DNA of 64,000 bases from Roseibium alexandrii DFL-11. GTDB lineage: Bacteria > Pseudomonadota > Alphaproteobacteria > Rhizobiales > Stappiaceae. The first letter of the stretch is position 1, and the number at the start of each line of letters is the position of its first letter. Position numbers and translations under genes: made by a program. The notes under the pieces were generated by a model, which worked only from the letters and a program-made list of their open reading frames with translations, did no database searches and was not told the origin of the DNA. The stretch spans positions 2,823,203-2,887,202 of the forward strand of contig NZ_CM011002.1 of assembly GCF_000158095.2 (NCBI RefSeq). The letters are read 5' to 3'. Positions 25,575 through 35,960 of this stretch are shown one piece after another.

Positions 25575-27602
25575 ATGTTGGCAGAGGAACGTGGTGTGAC
25601 ATACAGCCTTGGGGTCGATACGGGCGGAACCTATACCGATGCGGTCATCCTGCGCGGCGAAGAAAAGGTCATTGCCTCCGCCAAGGCCCTCACCACCCGG
25701 CATGATCTTGCTGTTGGCATCGGAGAGGCCGTCCGGTCAGTTCTGGTACAGGCGGAAATTGACCCTGCAGAGATTGAGCTCGCGTCCCTGTCCACCACAC
25801 TGGCCACCAACGCGCTGGTCGAGGACCAGGGCGCGCGGGTGGCGCTCATCGCCATCGGGTTTGACGCCAAGGATCTTGAGCAGGCCGGTTTGAGCGCGGC
25901 CTTGAAGGACGATCCGGTGCTGCTTTTGCGCGGCGGCCACAACCATGCAGGCTCCGAGGCGGCCCCTCTCGATGAAGAGGCTCTCACGACATTTCTGCAA
26001 GATCTTGATCCAGGCGTGACGGCGCTTGCCGTTGCTGCGCGATTTGCCACCCGAAACCCCGTGCATGAAAACGCGGCTGCCCAAAAAATAGCAGAAATCG
26101 CGGGCCGGCCGGTGACGATGTCACACACGCTGTCCGCCAAGCTCAATGGACCCAAACGGGCGCTCACCGCGCTCCTCAATGCCCGTCTGGTCGGCATGAT
26201 CGACCGCCTGATCGGCCGGGCCCAGGATGCTCTTGTTCAGATTGGCATCCATGCCCCACTGATGGTGGTGCGCGGTGACGGCGCTCTGATGTCGGCAGCC
26301 GATGCCCTGGCCAGGCCGATCGAAACAATCCTCAGCGGACCCGCGGCCTCCGTGGTTGGAGCACACTGGCTGACAAGAGTTGATACAGCATTGGTGTCCG
26401 ATATCGGCGGGACCACGACGGACATTGCCCTTATCCGCAATGGGCGCCCGGCGATTGATCCAGATGGCGCGCAGGTGGGATCCTTCCGCACAATGGTCGA
26501 AGCCGTCGCCATGCGCACGATCGGCCTTGGCGGCGACAGCCGGGTCCATTTTCTGGACACTGGTCTGACCGGCGGCCTCCACCTTGGCCCGAAGCGGGTG
26601 CTGCCAGTCTCCCTGATAGCCCACGTTGCTCCAGAGAAGGTGGTGCCGGTTCTGGAACAACAGGAACGTTCTGACTTCCCGGGCGAAGATGACGGCCGGT
26701 TTGTCCGGTGTGTCGGCGTTGTAATGGCCGGACAGGACCTGAACGACCGTGAGAGCGAGTTGATGGAACGGATCGGGGATGACATTCATCCTGTCTCTAC
26801 CATCATTCGAAACCGCATGGAAAATGCCACGCTTGGACGCCTGATCGATCGCAGCATGGTGCAAGTGTCAGGGGTAACCCCCTCTGACGCTGCCCATGTC
26901 CTCGGACGGCTCGATGCCTGGGATGAGGGGGCCGCGCGACTTGCGCTTAAGAAGCTTGCGCGGCGGAGGCGCGGCGATGGCAGGGTGCTTGCGCCCAGCG
27001 CGGACGCAATGGCGCAAATGATCATTGATCAGCTGACGCAGCAAACCGTGGATGCGCTGTTGGAGGTGGCCTTTAGAGAGGAAGGCGGCCGGTTTCAGGA
27101 CAACCCGCGCACCCTTGCGCGCCATGAATTGTTGCAGGCTGGACTTTCCGGCCATGCCGGTTTTATCGATCTGCAAGCACGGCTGAACGCGGAGGTGGTC
27201 GGCCTCGGCGCTTCGGCTCCGACTTACTATCCGGAAGTTGGCAGGCGCTTGCGGTGCCCGATGCTTTTGTCCGAGCATGCCGGGGTGGCCAATGCCATCG
27301 GCGCTGTCGTTGGACGCATAACCCTGCGCCGCAGCGGCACAGTCACATCACCGGCCGATGGGCGCTACCGGGTGCATCTGGAGACAGGACCGGAAGATTT
27401 TTCGGAAACCGGAGCCGCTCTGGACCGGCTTGAAACCGTTCTTCGCGAAGAGGCCGAAAAGGCTGCCAAGGACGCCGGCGCCGTCGGCATCCAGGTCTCA
27501 GCAAAACGGGACGTGCGCTCGGTCGAAATCGAATCGCGGCCGATGTTCATCGAGGCGGAGATTGTCGTAGAAGCCAGCGGCCGGCCACGCGTTGCCGTTT
27601 AG
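25575..27602 (+). CDS. Hydantoinase/oxoprolinase family protein (HyuA-like)
   Basis: A 675-residue member of the ASKHA-fold hydantoinase A/acetone carboxylase beta family, ATP-dependent enzymes acting on cyclic amides or ketones. Visible motifs are the N-terminal phosphate loop SLGVDTGGTYTDAVI, ASLSTTLATNALVEDQGAR, the GDGALMS segment, and SDIGGTTTDIALI with GLGGDSRV. The partner HyuB-type subunit is not adjacent, and the protein has a long C-terminal part of its own, so it may work alone. Start ATG 25575; a GTG seven codons on follows an AGAGGA box and may be the true start. Confidence 0.85.
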   Translation: MLAEERGVTYSLGVDTGGTYTDAVILRGEEKVIASAKALTTRHDLAVGIGEAVRSVLVQAEIDPAEIELASLSTTLATNALVEDQGARVALIAIGFDAKDLEQAGLSAALKDDPVLLLRGGHNHAGSEAAPLDEEALTTFLQDLDPGVTALAVAARFATRNPVHENAAAQKIAEIAGRPVTMSHTLSAKLNGPKRALTALLNARLVGMIDRLIGRAQDALVQIGIHAPLMVVRGDGALMSAADALARPIETILSGPAASVVGAHWLTRVDTALVSDIGGTTTDIALIRNGRPAIDPDGAQVGSFRTMVEAVAMRTIGLGGDSRVHFLDTGLTGGLHLGPKRVLPVSLIAHVAPEKVVPVLEQQERSDFPGEDDGRFVRCVGVVMAGQDLNDRESELMERIGDDIHPVSTIIRNRMENATLGRLIDRSMVQVSGVTPSDAAHVLGRLDAWDEGAARLALKKLARRRRGDGRVLAPSADAMAQMIIDQLTQQTVDALLEVAFREEGGRFQDNPRTLARHELLQAGLSGHAGFIDLQARLNAEVVGLGASAPTYYPEVGRRLRCPMLLSEHAGVANAIGAVVGRITLRRSGTVTSPADGRYRVHLETGPEDFSETGAALDRLETVLREEAEKAAKDAGAVGIQVSAKRDVRSVEIESRPMFIEAEIVVEASGRPRVAV

Positions 27603-27796
27603 TAGCTGGCGCGATTTGTAGGAGATTGACCGTACCACTTTTGGACTGCAAACGTGGACCCGTTGCAGACAGCTTGCGTGGAGGACTTTGGGAGTTTCTT
27701 ACACCTCATCTGGAAAGATGGAAAATTAACAGAAACTACAGGTTCTTAGACCTACGATCTCGCCCCGATATCTGAATGGATGACGCTGGAAACACA

Positions 27797-28711
27797 ATGC
27801 TTCGGAACTTGTCAAAATGGGGGATAATTGGCCTCGCCTTGAGCGGCCTAACGATAATCCATTCTTTCCCGGCAGAAGCTGCATCTGAAGCGGCACCCAA
27901 AAACAACAATGGTTATGTTGATAAGCTCCTCGCCGAAATCCTGCACCGCACAGATGCTCCTGATGCGGCGAAACTGAAAATCTCCAAAAGACCAGCCTTA
28001 TCCAGAGACCGCCGTCTTCTGGAGCTCATCTCTGGGGAAATCATTGAATACGACGCCATTGGCACGAAGCCTTCTTGGGAAGAAAACCTGCTGACTATCC
28101 GGATACCACTTCGCAAGGGCTTGCAGGGATACCGGCTTTTTTTCATCAATGAAAGCAGCCAGGCTGAACTGGATGAAGCCGAGACTTTGGAGGACTTCAA
28201 AAAGTTCTCAACCGGATCCGGGGCACAATGGTCGACAACACCTCAACTGCAAGCAGCCGGTTTCAATGTGGTTGAAGGTGACAACAAAGCCGGGCTTATG
28301 AAGATGCTCGCCGCAGACCGGTTCAAGACCTTCGGCCGGGGGATCGATGAAATCTATCATGAATACCACAATGCGAAGGCCGATTATCCGGACTTGGCCA
28401 TTGAGAATTCAATTGCCCTGTACATCCCGCACCCGACGTACATATTTGTGACCCCCAAACGACCGGATCTGGCAGCGCGGTTCGAGACCGGGCTGAAAGC
28501 TATGATCGCCGATGGCTCCTTTGACACACTTTTCTGGGAGTTCTTCGAGGACGACATCCAGCGGGCCAATCTTCACCAACGGAAGATCTTCAGGATTGCA
28601 AATCCCGAACTGAGCGCAGCGACCCCTTTTGAAAACGACAGCATGTGGTTTGCCCCCGAAGACACACCCGAGAACAGCACTCCAGCTGCGGCAGAACCTC
28701 AGTCAAATTGA
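27797..28711 (+). CDS. Secreted protein resembling a periplasmic solute-binding domain
   Basis: A 304-residue protein with a signal peptide (about 1-32, ending FPAEAA). The middle contains features of type-3 solute-binding domains (LEDFKKFSTGSGAQWSTTPQLQAAGFNVVE, IALYIPHPTYIFVTPKRPDLAARFETGLKAMIADGSFDTLFWEFF), the form often seen in sensor-like or orphan binding proteins. No transporter genes are adjacent. ATG 27797 has GGA upstream; another ATG 21 bp earlier is possible. A strong terminator follows. Function is unknown. Confidence 0.7.
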   Translation: MLRNLSKWGIIGLALSGLTIIHSFPAEAASEAAPKNNNGYVDKLLAEILHRTDAPDAAKLKISKRPALSRDRRLLELISGEIIEYDAIGTKPSWEENLLTIRIPLRKGLQGYRLFFINESSQAELDEAETLEDFKKFSTGSGAQWSTTPQLQAAGFNVVEGDNKAGLMKMLAADRFKTFGRGIDEIYHEYHNAKADYPDLAIENSIALYIPHPTYIFVTPKRPDLAARFETGLKAMIADGSFDTLFWEFFEDDIQRANLHQRKIFRIANPELSAATPFENDSMWFAPEDTPENSTPAAAEPQSN

Positions 28712-28738
28712 AGGCCTGGCCCGTAGTTCCGCGAAATG

Positions 28739-28765
28739 AAAAGGCCCGGCAGAACCGGGCCTTTT
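28739..28765. terminator. Bidirectional terminator
   Basis: A perfect 11-bp stem AAAAGGCCCGG (28739-28749) with 28755-28765 and a 5-base loop, between convergent genes. It has T-runs on both strands and so also ends the gcv operon. Confidence 0.9.
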
Positions 28766-28778
28766 GTCATTTTGCATT

Positions 28779-30371
28779 TTATTCCGCAGCTTCCGGTGTC
28801 ACCTGTGCTGGTTCCGGCTCGGTCCATTTCAGGACCGGCTTGCGGGCTGCGCCCGTTTCGTCCAGGCGGCGGCGCGGGGCGAGATAGGGCGCTCCGGAGA
28901 AGCGCTGTGTCTCTCCGCGTTTGGCGCTCATGACCAGGTCCCGCATGGTGGCAACGAACAGGTCAAGCGAGGCGCGGCTTTCCGATTCCGTCGGCTCGAT
29001 CAACATCGCGCCATGCACCACAAGCGGGAAGTACATGGTCATCGGGTGGTACCCCTCGTCGATCATCGCCTTGGCGAAATCGAGCGTGGTGACGCCGGTG
29101 TCCTTCAGAAAGCTGTCGTCGAACAGAACCTCGTGCATGCAAGGACGCTCGCCAAACGGCAGGCTCATCAGATCCTGCAGACCGACACGGACATAGTTCG
29201 CGTTGAGGACCGCATCTTCAGAGGCCTGACGCAGGCCGTCCGAGCCGTGGCTCATCATGTAGCTGAGCGCGCGCACATACATGCCCATCTGGCCCTGGAA
29301 CGCAGTCATACGGCCGAAAGGCTGTTCGCCGTCTTTCGTGGCAGCTTCCGTTTCAACCAGCTCCAAGCCATCGTCCGTCTTGCGGATGAACGGCAGCGGG
29401 GCATACGGAGCCAGCTTGTCCGACAGGACCACCGGGCCGGAGCCCGGACCACCGCCGCCGTGGGGCGTTGAGAAGGTCTTGTGCAGGTTGATGTGCATGG
29501 CATCAACGCCGAGGTCCCCCGGACGGGCCTTGCCGACGATGGCGTTGAAGTTCGCACCGTCACAATAGAAGAACCCGCCGGCCTCGTGGATGCGGTCGGC
29601 GATTTCCTTGATGTCCCGCTCGAACAGCCCGCAGGTGTTCGGGTTGGTCAGCATGATGCCGGCAATGTTGCCGGTGTGCTCCGCGATCGTGGTCTTGAGC
29701 GCTTCAAGGTCGACCGTACCGTCGTCCTTGGCATCAATGGAGACAACCTTGTAGCCGAGCAGCGCGGCGGTTGCCGGGTTGGTGCCGTGAGCACTTTCAG
29801 GAACCAGAACAATTTCCGGGGTCCGGCCGGCAGCGGTGTGCGCCGCCTTAATCGCCATCATGCCGCAAAGCTCACCATGGGCACCGGCTTTCGGGCTCAT
29901 GGCGACCGCATGCGTGCCGGTGGATACCATCAGCCAGTGGGCCAGCTCGTCAATCAGCTCAATCGCGCCCGGGACGGATGACACCGGCTGCAGCGGGTGC
30001 ACATCGGCAAAGCCCGGCAGGCGGGCCATCTTCTCGTTGAGGCGCGGGTTGTGCTTCATAGTGCACGAGCCAAGCGGATACAGCCCGGCATCGATCGCAT
30101 AGTTGTTGCGCGACAGGCGCACGTAGTGGCGCATGGCCTCAGGTTCTGCGAGACCCGGCAGACCGATCTCGGCCCGGCGGGCGTGCCCGCCAAGCTCAAA
30201 CTCAGGCAGATCGCCTTCGTCGAGATCAACACCGCAGTTTTCCAAAGAGCCGACTTCAAAGATCAACGGCTCTTCCATGTCGAGGCCGCGGTTTCCGGTG
30301 AAGGTTTTCGGACGGAACGTCTCGCCCGCATCTCCTGCCGCCGTCGGGCGTCCTTGCGTGTTCATGCTCAT
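28779..30371 (-). CDS. gcvPB: Glycine dehydrogenase (decarboxylating) subunit 2
   Basis: The PLP-bearing half of the split P-protein of the glycine cleavage system, which decarboxylates glycine and passes the aminomethyl group to the lipoyl arm of GcvH. The 530-residue product has the PLP lysine in [18 protein letters not shown], the SCTMKHNPR stretch and [11 protein letters not shown] short proline/glutamate-rich tail extends the C-terminus. It overlaps gcvPA by 4 bp and is the last gene of the riboswitch-controlled operon. Confidence 0.96.
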   Translation of the reverse strand: MSMNTQGRPTAAGDAGETFRPKTFTGNRGLDMEEPLIFEVGSLENCGVDLDEGDLPEFELGGHARRAEIGLPGLAEPEAMRHYVRLSRNNYAIDAGLYPLGSCTMKHNPRLNEKMARLPGFADVHPLQPVSSVPGAIELIDELAHWLMVSTGTHAVAMSPKAGAHGELCGMMAIKAAHTAAGRTPEIVLVPESAHGTNPATAALLGYKVVSIDAKDDGTVDLEALKTTIAEHTGNIAGIMLTNPNTCGLFERDIKEIADRIHEAGGFFYCDGANFNAIVGKARPGDLGVDAMHINLHKTFSTPHGGGGPGSGPVVLSDKLAPYAPLPFIRKTDDGLELVETEAATKDGEQPFGRMTAFQGQMGMYVRALSYMMSHGSDGLRQASEDAVLNANYVRVGLQDLMSLPFGERPCMHEVLFDDSFLKDTGVTTLDFAKAMIDEGYHPMTMYFPLVVHGAMLIEPTESESRASLDLFVATMRDLVMSAKRGETQRFSGAPYLAPRRRLDETGAARKPVLKWTEPEPAQVTPEAAE

Positions 30372-31714
30372 GCCAGCACCTCCTTCAGCGCATCGGCAAA
30401 CGCCGCGCGGTCTTCATCCGTGTTGACTTCGGTGGAGGCCACCACCAAGAGGTTTTCAAGATCTTTCTTGCCCGGCTCCAGGCGGGAGACCGGCAGGCCG
30501 GCGAGAATGCCTTTTTCAGCAAGCGCTTCTACAACACCGTCTGCGGCCTTTGGCAGGCGGAGGGTGAATTCATTGAAGTAAGCCGAATTCAGCACGTCCA
30601 CGCCAGATACGGCACCAAGCTGTTGCTTCAGCTTCACCGCGTTGCCGTGGTTGATCCGCGCCAATTGGGTCAGGCCCTTTTGGCCGAGCAGCGACATGTG
30701 GATCGTAAAGGCGAGACAGCACAGACCGGAGTTGGTGCAGATGTTCGACGTGGCCTTGTCACGGCGGATATGCTGCTCGCGGGTGGAGAGCGTCAGCACG
30801 AAGCCTCGCTTGCCTTCCGCGTCAACGGTTTCACCACAGAGGCGTCCCGGCATTTGCCGGACGTATTTCTGGCGGGTGGCAAAAAGACCGACATATGGAC
30901 CGCCGTAGTTCAGGCCGTTGCCGATGGACTGGCCTTCGCCAACCACGATGTCCGCGCCCTGCGTTCCAGGAGGCTCAATGAGGCCGAGCGACACCACTTC
31001 AGTAAAGACGGCGATCAACAGTGCCTTGTGCTGGTGCGCCTTTTCGGCAATCGGCTTCAGGTCGATCAGCTGGCCATAGAAAGACGGTGACTGAACCACC
31101 ACACAGGAGGTCTCGTCGTCAATCTGGGACAGAATGTCTTCAGTTCCCATTGGGTCGGCTGGCAGGCTGACGACCTGATCGCCCGCCATGTTCGACAAGC
31201 CTTCGACCACTTCCCGGTATTGCGGATGCAGACCGCCGGACAGAACTGCCTTGTTCTTCTTGGTGACCCGGTGGGCCATCAGGACAGCCTCGCCGGTGCC
31301 CGTGGAACCGTCATACATGGAGGCATTGGCAACATCCATGGCAGTCAGCTTGGCCACCTGGGTTTGGAACTCAAACAGATACTGCAGCGTGCCTTGCGTG
31401 ATTTCCGGCTGATACGGCGTGTAGGACGTCAGGAATTCCGAGCGCTGGATCAGATGATCGACAGTCGCCGGGACGTGGTGCTTGTAGGCGCCTGCGCCGA
31501 CAAAAAACGGCACGGATCCAGCCGAGGTGTTTTTCGTGGCCATGGATGAGAGCTTGCGCTCGACTTCCATTTCGCTGGCGCGTTTCGGCAGATCCAGAAG
31601 ACCATTGAAACGGACATCCTCTGGAATGTCAGTAAACAGGTCGTCAATCGAATTGACGCCGATGCGCGCGAGCATATCGCCGCGATCGGTGTCGGTAAGT
31701 GGTAAATAGCGCAT
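30368..31714 (-). CDS. gcvPA: Glycine dehydrogenase (decarboxylating) subunit 1
   Basis: The other half of the two-subunit P-protein. The 448-residue product starts with [19 protein letters not shown] and has the conserved [21 protein letters not shown] and [18 protein letters not shown] stretches; it lacks a PLP lysine motif, as expected. Many alphaproteobacteria have a single fused GcvP, so the split form is informative. It follows osmC by 17 bp and overlaps gcvPB by 4 bp. Confidence 0.96.
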   Translation of the reverse strand: MRYLPLTDTDRGDMLARIGVNSIDDLFTDIPEDVRFNGLLDLPKRASEMEVERKLSSMATKNTSAGSVPFFVGAGAYKHHVPATVDHLIQRSEFLTSYTPYQPEITQGTLQYLFEFQTQVAKLTAMDVANASMYDGSTGTGEAVLMAHRVTKKNKAVLSGGLHPQYREVVEGLSNMAGDQVVSLPADPMGTEDILSQIDDETSCVVVQSPSFYGQLIDLKPIAEKAHQHKALLIAVFTEVVSLGLIEPPGTQGADIVVGEGQSIGNGLNYGGPYVGLFATRQKYVRQMPGRLCGETVDAEGKRGFVLTLSTREQHIRRDKATSNICTNSGLCCLAFTIHMSLLGQKGLTQLARINHGNAVKLKQQLGAVSGVDVLNSAYFNEFTLRLPKAADGVVEALAEKGILAGLPVSRLEPGKKDLENLLVVASTEVNTDEDRAAFADALKEVLA

Positions 31715-31731
31715 TGTCTGCGGCTCCAGAT

Positions 31732-32217
31732 TTACGGTGCGACCGTGCGGACCGGTTCCGGGTCCACCACGATCTCACATTTGACCGAGTTTGCGATGAA
31801 GCAGACGTCATGGGCCTTTTCGTGCAGATCCGTGATCCAGCTGGGATCGGGATCGCTGTCGGCGACCAACACGATTTCGGGCTTGAGGACCACCTTTGTG
31901 ATGGCCATCTTGCCGCGGGCAATCCGGCTCATCTCGCCTTTTGCGCTGTCGCGGTAGCTGGCAACGACGTAACCGGCGCGCCGGGCAAGATCCAGAAACG
32001 ACATCATGTGACACGACGAGATCGCTGCAACGAGCGCCTCTTCCGGGTCAACGGCTGCTTCAATCGAATAAGGCTGAGGCACAACCGTCGGCGAGGCGCT
32101 AGCCGGGATCTTCAGACCGCCGTCAAACTGCCAGATGTGGCCGCGCGAATACTTGTTGGCCGCGTAATCCCCATCACACGCCCATTCGACCACCGCCGTG
32201 TAGTAGTGCCCCGCCAT
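31732..32217 (-). CDS. OsmC/Ohr-family peroxidase-like protein
   Basis: OsmC-family proteins reduce organic hydroperoxides through two cysteines, often using lipoylated proteins as electron donors. The 161-residue product has both: one in [12 protein letters not shown] (about C69) and one in [16 protein letters not shown]. It lies 3 bp after gcvH and 17 bp before gcvPA, wholly inside the gcv operon. A link to the lipoyl arm of GcvH is an attractive inference but unproven. Confidence 0.88.
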   Translation of the reverse strand: MAGHYYTAVVEWACDGDYAANKYSRGHIWQFDGGLKIPASASPTVVPQPYSIEAAVDPEEALVAAISSCHMMSFLDLARRAGYVVASYRDSAKGEMSRIARGKMAITKVVLKPEIVLVADSDPDPSWITDLHEKAHDVCFIANSVKCEIVVDPEPVRTVAP

Positions 32218-32220
32218 GGA

Positions 32221-32592
32221 TCAAAGGGTCTCGATGTAGGCCTTGTAGGCCGCTTCATCCATCAGGTCGGCGAGCTGACCTTCATTGCCGACGGTCATCT
32301 TGATGAACCAGGCTGCGCCTTCCGGATCTTCGTTGACCTTGGCAGGCTCGTCCGCCAGCACGTCATTGGCTGCAGTGACCTCGCCGTCGATTGGCGCGTA
32401 AACTTCACTGGCCGCCTTCACAGATTCCACAACCGCAGCTTCATCGCCTTGGGACAAGGCTTTACCGGTTTCAGGCAATTCCACGAAAACCACATCGCCG
32501 AGCTGTTCCTGCGCATAGGCCGTGATGCCGATGGTGGCGGTGCCGCCCTCGACGGAGATCCACTCGTGATCTTTTGAGTAATAAGTCGTCAT
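32221..32592 (-). CDS. gcvH: Glycine cleavage system H protein
   Basis: The lipoyl carrier that shuttles the aminomethyl group from the P- to the T-protein. The 123-residue product has the lipoylated Lys in [17 protein letters not shown] (about K62), the fold-typical [16 protein letters not shown] at the N-terminus and [10 protein letters not shown] at the end. It lies between gcvT (25 bp upstream) and osmC. Confidence 0.97.
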   Translation of the reverse strand: MTTYYSKDHEWISVEGGTATIGITAYAQEQLGDVVFVELPETGKALSQGDEAAVVESVKAASEVYAPIDGEVTAANDVLADEPAKVNEDPEGAAWFIKMTVGNEGQLADLMDEAAYKAYIETL

Positions 32593-32617
32593 GTTTTGCG
32601 TCCATTCTCTGGAAAAG

Positions 32618-33769
32618 TCAGGCTTTTGGTTTTCGGAAATAGCGGTTGGGTACGAAGGGCATGGCTGAGACCGTGGCCGGCAAACGGCGGTTGCGGACGA
32701 TCAGCTCCAGCTGCGTCCCCTCGCTTGCGTGTTCGGCGGGGACGTAGCCCATGGCAATCGGCGCACCGACCGTCGGGGCAAACCCGCCGGAAGTCAGACT
32801 GCCGATGACATCCCCATCGGGCAGAGCGATTTCCGCGCCTTCGCGTGCCGGGGCTTTGCCGTCCAGGCGCAGACCGACGCGAATGCGGTCTGTTCCATCG
32901 GCCAATTCCTTCTGGATTCGCTCCGCGCCCAGGAAACCGCCTTCATCGCGGCGGCGTTTTTGCATGCAAAAGGTGATGTTGCCTTCAACCGGCGACGTGG
33001 TTTCGTCGATATCGTGCCCATAAAGACAAAGCCCTGCTTCCAGCCGCAGGCTGTCGCGGGCGCCAAGGCCGATCGCTTCCACCCGGTCATCTGCCAAAAG
33101 CGCGCGGGCAATCGCCTCGGCAGCCCCTGCAGGCACGGACATTTCAACACCGTCTTCACCGGTGTATCCGGCGCGCGCGATGTGGCACGCAATGCCATCG
33201 AATTCCATGGGAGCTGCAGCCATGAAGCCGAGTTCGGCAGCAGCCGGTGCATGGGCTGCGACCGCCGCAACGGCTTCCGGGCCCTGCACCGCGATCAAAG
33301 CGCGGTCATCGGCCACTTCCAATTTAACGGTGTCCGGCAGATTGGCGCGCAGATGCGCGTAGTCAATGTCTTTGCGTGCTGCGTTCACCACCAGCAAGAG
33401 ACGGCCGTCGTCATTCTTATCCAGCGGACGGGTGACCATCAGATCGTCGATGATGCCGCCATCTTCGTTCAACAGGACGGTGTAGCGCTGCCGGCCATGA
33501 CCAAGTTCCACGAAATTGGACGGTGTCAGAGCTTCCAGTGCTTTGGCAGTGGTTTCGTGATCCGGGCCGATCAGAACAGCCTGGCCCATGTGGGACACAT
33601 CAAACAAACCCGCTTTCGCGCGTGTGTGCTGGTGTTCGCCCATGATACCGAGCTTGTATTGAACGGGCATGGAGTAGCCCGCGAACGGCACCATCTTGCC
33701 GCCCAGCTCGATATGAAGGTCGTGAAGAGGCGTTTGTTTCAGATCTTCGTCTGCAACGGTTTCCGCCAT
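32618..33769 (-). CDS. gcvT: Aminomethyltransferase (T-protein)
   Basis: Transfers the methylene group from aminomethyl-GcvH to tetrahydrofolate and releases ammonia. The 383-residue product has the N-terminal folate-binding stretches LFDVSHMGQ and the catalytic-Asp region of the family ([10 protein letters not shown]), with [12 protein letters not shown] and [13 protein letters not shown] further on. I chose ATG 33769, with GAGGA 7 bases upstream; the frame runs another 35 codons into the riboswitch region, which is not coding. First gene of the operon. Confidence 0.96.
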   Translation of the reverse strand: MAETVADEDLKQTPLHDLHIELGGKMVPFAGYSMPVQYKLGIMGEHQHTRAKAGLFDVSHMGQAVLIGPDHETTAKALEALTPSNFVELGHGRQRYTVLLNEDGGIIDDLMVTRPLDKNDDGRLLLVVNAARKDIDYAHLRANLPDTVKLEVADDRALIAVQGPEAVAAVAAHAPAAAELGFMAAAPMEFDGIACHIARAGYTGEDGVEMSVPAGAAEAIARALLADDRVEAIGLGARDSLRLEAGLCLYGHDIDETTSPVEGNITFCMQKRRRDEGGFLGAERIQKELADGTDRIRVGLRLDGKAPAREGAEIALPDGDVIGSLTSGGFAPTVGAPIAMGYVPAEHASEGTQLELIVRNRRLPATVSAMPFVPNRYFRKPKA

Positions 33770-33835
33770 GAACGGTCCTCGCGTTAGGGGTTGCGCAATC
33801 CCGAACCTCGCCGCGAACGGTTTCGATTCGTCTGC

Positions 33836-34040
33836 ACCCCCTCTGTCCGAGTACCTGAGAGATTTCCCAGCCAAACCAAACCGGCTTGGTGGTTACTCCT
33901 TCGGTGAGCAGTCCGCGCATGTGTTGGCGCAGATCACTGCTTTCCAGAGCGTTGAAGCCCCTGCGGTCCTTTTGCCTGAGAGTTTCCGGGGCGGTTGCTC
34001 CTTCGGCGCCAGGATCTTTTCACCTGGCCTCTCCCGCAGT
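33836..34040 (-). ncRNA. Tandem glycine riboswitch
   Basis: Read on the minus strand, the first aptamer runs from GCGGGAGAGG (34037) through CGCCGAAGGAGCAACCGCC to AAACTCTCAGGCAAAAGGACCG (about 33970). The second has CACCGAAGGAGTAACCACC and AAATCTCTCAGGTACTCGGACAG, ending near 33840. These are the conserved glycine-aptamer elements in tandem. It lies 67 bp before gcvT, where it normally switches on glycine cleavage when glycine is plentiful. Confidence 0.96.
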
Positions 34041-34190
34041 GGCATTTCGTGCCAAAGGCACGAGCATCGGGGAACGACCCCAATTTCGCCGCGATTGTGA
34101 GTGGCCGACACCACCTTGTCAATATGCGGCAATGAAACTGTTCGATTGCGAAAGCCGGATGCGAAAAGGGTTGGCTTTCAGACCCCAGCC

Positions 34191-34775
34191 TTAGCGCCGA
34201 CGCCCTTCTTCAAAACCAAACTGGATTTTGCTGCCCTGGTTCATCGGAATGACGAACTTCTCATCCACGTAGGTCCATTGTTGCCCGCCGCCGCCGGTTT
34301 CAATGGATACCGGGATCTGGATTACTTCAGAAACCAGCGGCTTTTGATCCGCATCGGAAGACGCCGGGATCGTGACACGCAGCGGCAGTACAACATCGCC
34401 GCCTCTCCACGCCGGTCCGGGTGTCACGTCACCCGTAAACCCGAGCTTCAAACGGCGCTGGCCGTCCGCTTCTTGGGAACAGCTGACGGCTGAATCCTCC
34501 ACCAGCGCCTGGTAGATCAGGCCGTCGCGCTCGCCGTCCTTGCCTCTTACAAACTCACGGATAAGGTGTGAATTCGTTTTCATCTGCAGCGGCGGGCACG
34601 GCACTGGCGGCGCAAATGTCTCGCGGGACACCTGAACCGGTTCCGCACCGCCCGAAATCACGTTCTCCGCGATATCTCCGGTTGCGCCGCATCCTGTCAG
34701 AAAAGCGGCGCATAATGCGACCGAAACCGGGGTCTTGCTGTTGACATGAGACAGTGCTTGGAACGCCTTGAACAT
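34191..34775 (-). CDS. Lipoprotein of unknown function
   Basis: A 194-residue protein with a lipobox, FLTGC (Cys about 29), after a moderately hydrophobic leader. The mature part is mostly predicted beta-strands with a conserved-looking SRETFAPPVPCPPLQMKTNSH and ends in a charged EEGRRR. The family is unknown to me. It diverges from ispH; no operon partner is visible. Confidence 0.7.
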   Translation of the reverse strand: MFKAFQALSHVNSKTPVSVALCAAFLTGCGATGDIAENVISGGAEPVQVSRETFAPPVPCPPLQMKTNSHLIREFVRGKDGERDGLIYQALVEDSAVSCSQEADGQRRLKLGFTGDVTPGPAWRGGDVVLPLRVTIPASSDADQKPLVSEVIQIPVSIETGGGGQQWTYVDEKFVIPMNQGSKIQFGFEEGRRR

Positions 34776-34895
34776 CGTGGACCTGTTGAAAACTATGTAT
34801 TTGGCGCAGCTTCATAGCAGTTGACCGCCCGCTTGGCGAGATGGCGGTGGGTATTTGTTGGCTCTGCACCTATATCAGAAAGCACTTTAACCGGG

Positions 34896-34924
34896 TTGAC
34901 AGAATAGCATCACAAGCCCTTATT
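34896..34924 (+). promoter_or_regulatory. Promoter upstream of ispH
   Basis: TTGACA (34896-34901), 17 bases, CTTATT (34919-34924), 21 bases before the ispH ATG. Confidence 0.55.
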
Positions 34925-34944
34925 GCGCCAAAGCAGGCTTTTCA

Positions 34945-35955
34945 ATGAGCACCATGACACAGACCGCGACAAACAAACCATCTCTGGAGATCAAGCTGTG
35001 CGCCCCACGGGGATTTTGCGCAGGTGTTGACCGGGCAATTCAGATTGTTGAACTGGCCCTTCAGAAGTACGGCCAGCCCGTTTATGTCCGCCATGAGATC
35101 GTGCACAACAAATATGTCGTAGACGGACTGAAAGCCAAAGGCGCGATCTTCGTTGAAGAACTGGACGAAATCCCGGCTGAGCACGCCGAGCGACCAGTGA
35201 TCTTTTCTGCTCATGGCGTGCCGAAATCCGTGCCCGCGGACGCCCAGCAGCGCAACATGTTTTACCTCGATGCGACCTGCCCTCTGGTCTCCAAGGTACA
35301 CAAGGAAGCCGAGATCCATTTCCGGCGCGAGCGCGACATTCTTCTGATCGGCCACGCGGGACACCCGGAGGTGATCGGCACGATGGGGCAGCTCCCGCAA
35401 GGCACGGTCACCCTGATCGAGACCGAAGACGACGCACGCCGGTTTGAACGCGAGCGCAGCGACCGTCCCCTTGCCTACATCACGCAGACCACCTTGTCCG
35501 TTGATGATACCGCCGGGATCGTCTCCGTCCTTCAGGACCGGTTTCCAGATATCGTCGCCCCGCATAAGGAAGACATCTGCTACGCGACCACCAACCGCCA
35601 GGAGGCGGTCAAGCATGTAGCCCCGGGCGTTGAGGCCATGATTGTGGTTGGCGCGCCCAATTCATCAAATTCGCAAAGACTGCGGGAAGTCGCCGAACGG
35701 GAAGGCTGCCGGGTTGCAGTCCTCCTGCAACGGGCTGATGAGATCAACTGGGCAGATTTTGAAGGCGTTACCAGCCTTGGGCTGACAGCCGGGGCCTCTG
35801 CGCCCGAAACACTCGTTGAAGAGATTATCAGCGCGTTTGACGAGCGGTTCGACGTCACTGTCGAGATCGTGCGGACGGCCGAAGAAACCATCGCCTTCAA
35901 TCTGCCGCGCGAACTGCGGGACATGCCCGCCCAAACAGAAAAAGCCACCGGATAA
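34945..35955 (+). CDS. ispH: 4-hydroxy-3-methylbut-2-enyl diphosphate reductase
   Basis: Last enzyme of the MEP isoprenoid pathway; an iron-sulfur enzyme making IPP and DMAPP. The 336-residue product has the three cluster cysteines in [12 protein letters not shown] (C25), [11 protein letters not shown] and the [10 protein letters not shown] region, with the active-site [12 protein letters not shown]is-Glu stretch and [11 protein letters not shown] second ATG three codons in is an equal candidate start. It is followed by thrB 5 bp after its stop. Confidence 0.97.
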   Translation: MSTMTQTATNKPSLEIKLCAPRGFCAGVDRAIQIVELALQKYGQPVYVRHEIVHNKYVVDGLKAKGAIFVEELDEIPAEHAERPVIFSAHGVPKSVPADAQQRNMFYLDATCPLVSKVHKEAEIHFRRERDILLIGHAGHPEVIGTMGQLPQGTVTLIETEDDARRFERERSDRPLAYITQTTLSVDDTAGIVSVLQDRFPDIVAPHKEDICYATTNRQEAVKHVAPGVEAMIVVGAPNSSNSQRLREVAEREGCRVAVLLQRADEINWADFEGVTSLGLTAGASAPETLVEEIISAFDERFDVTVEIVRTAEETIAFNLPRELRDMPAQTEKATG

Positions 35956-35960
35956 CAAGA

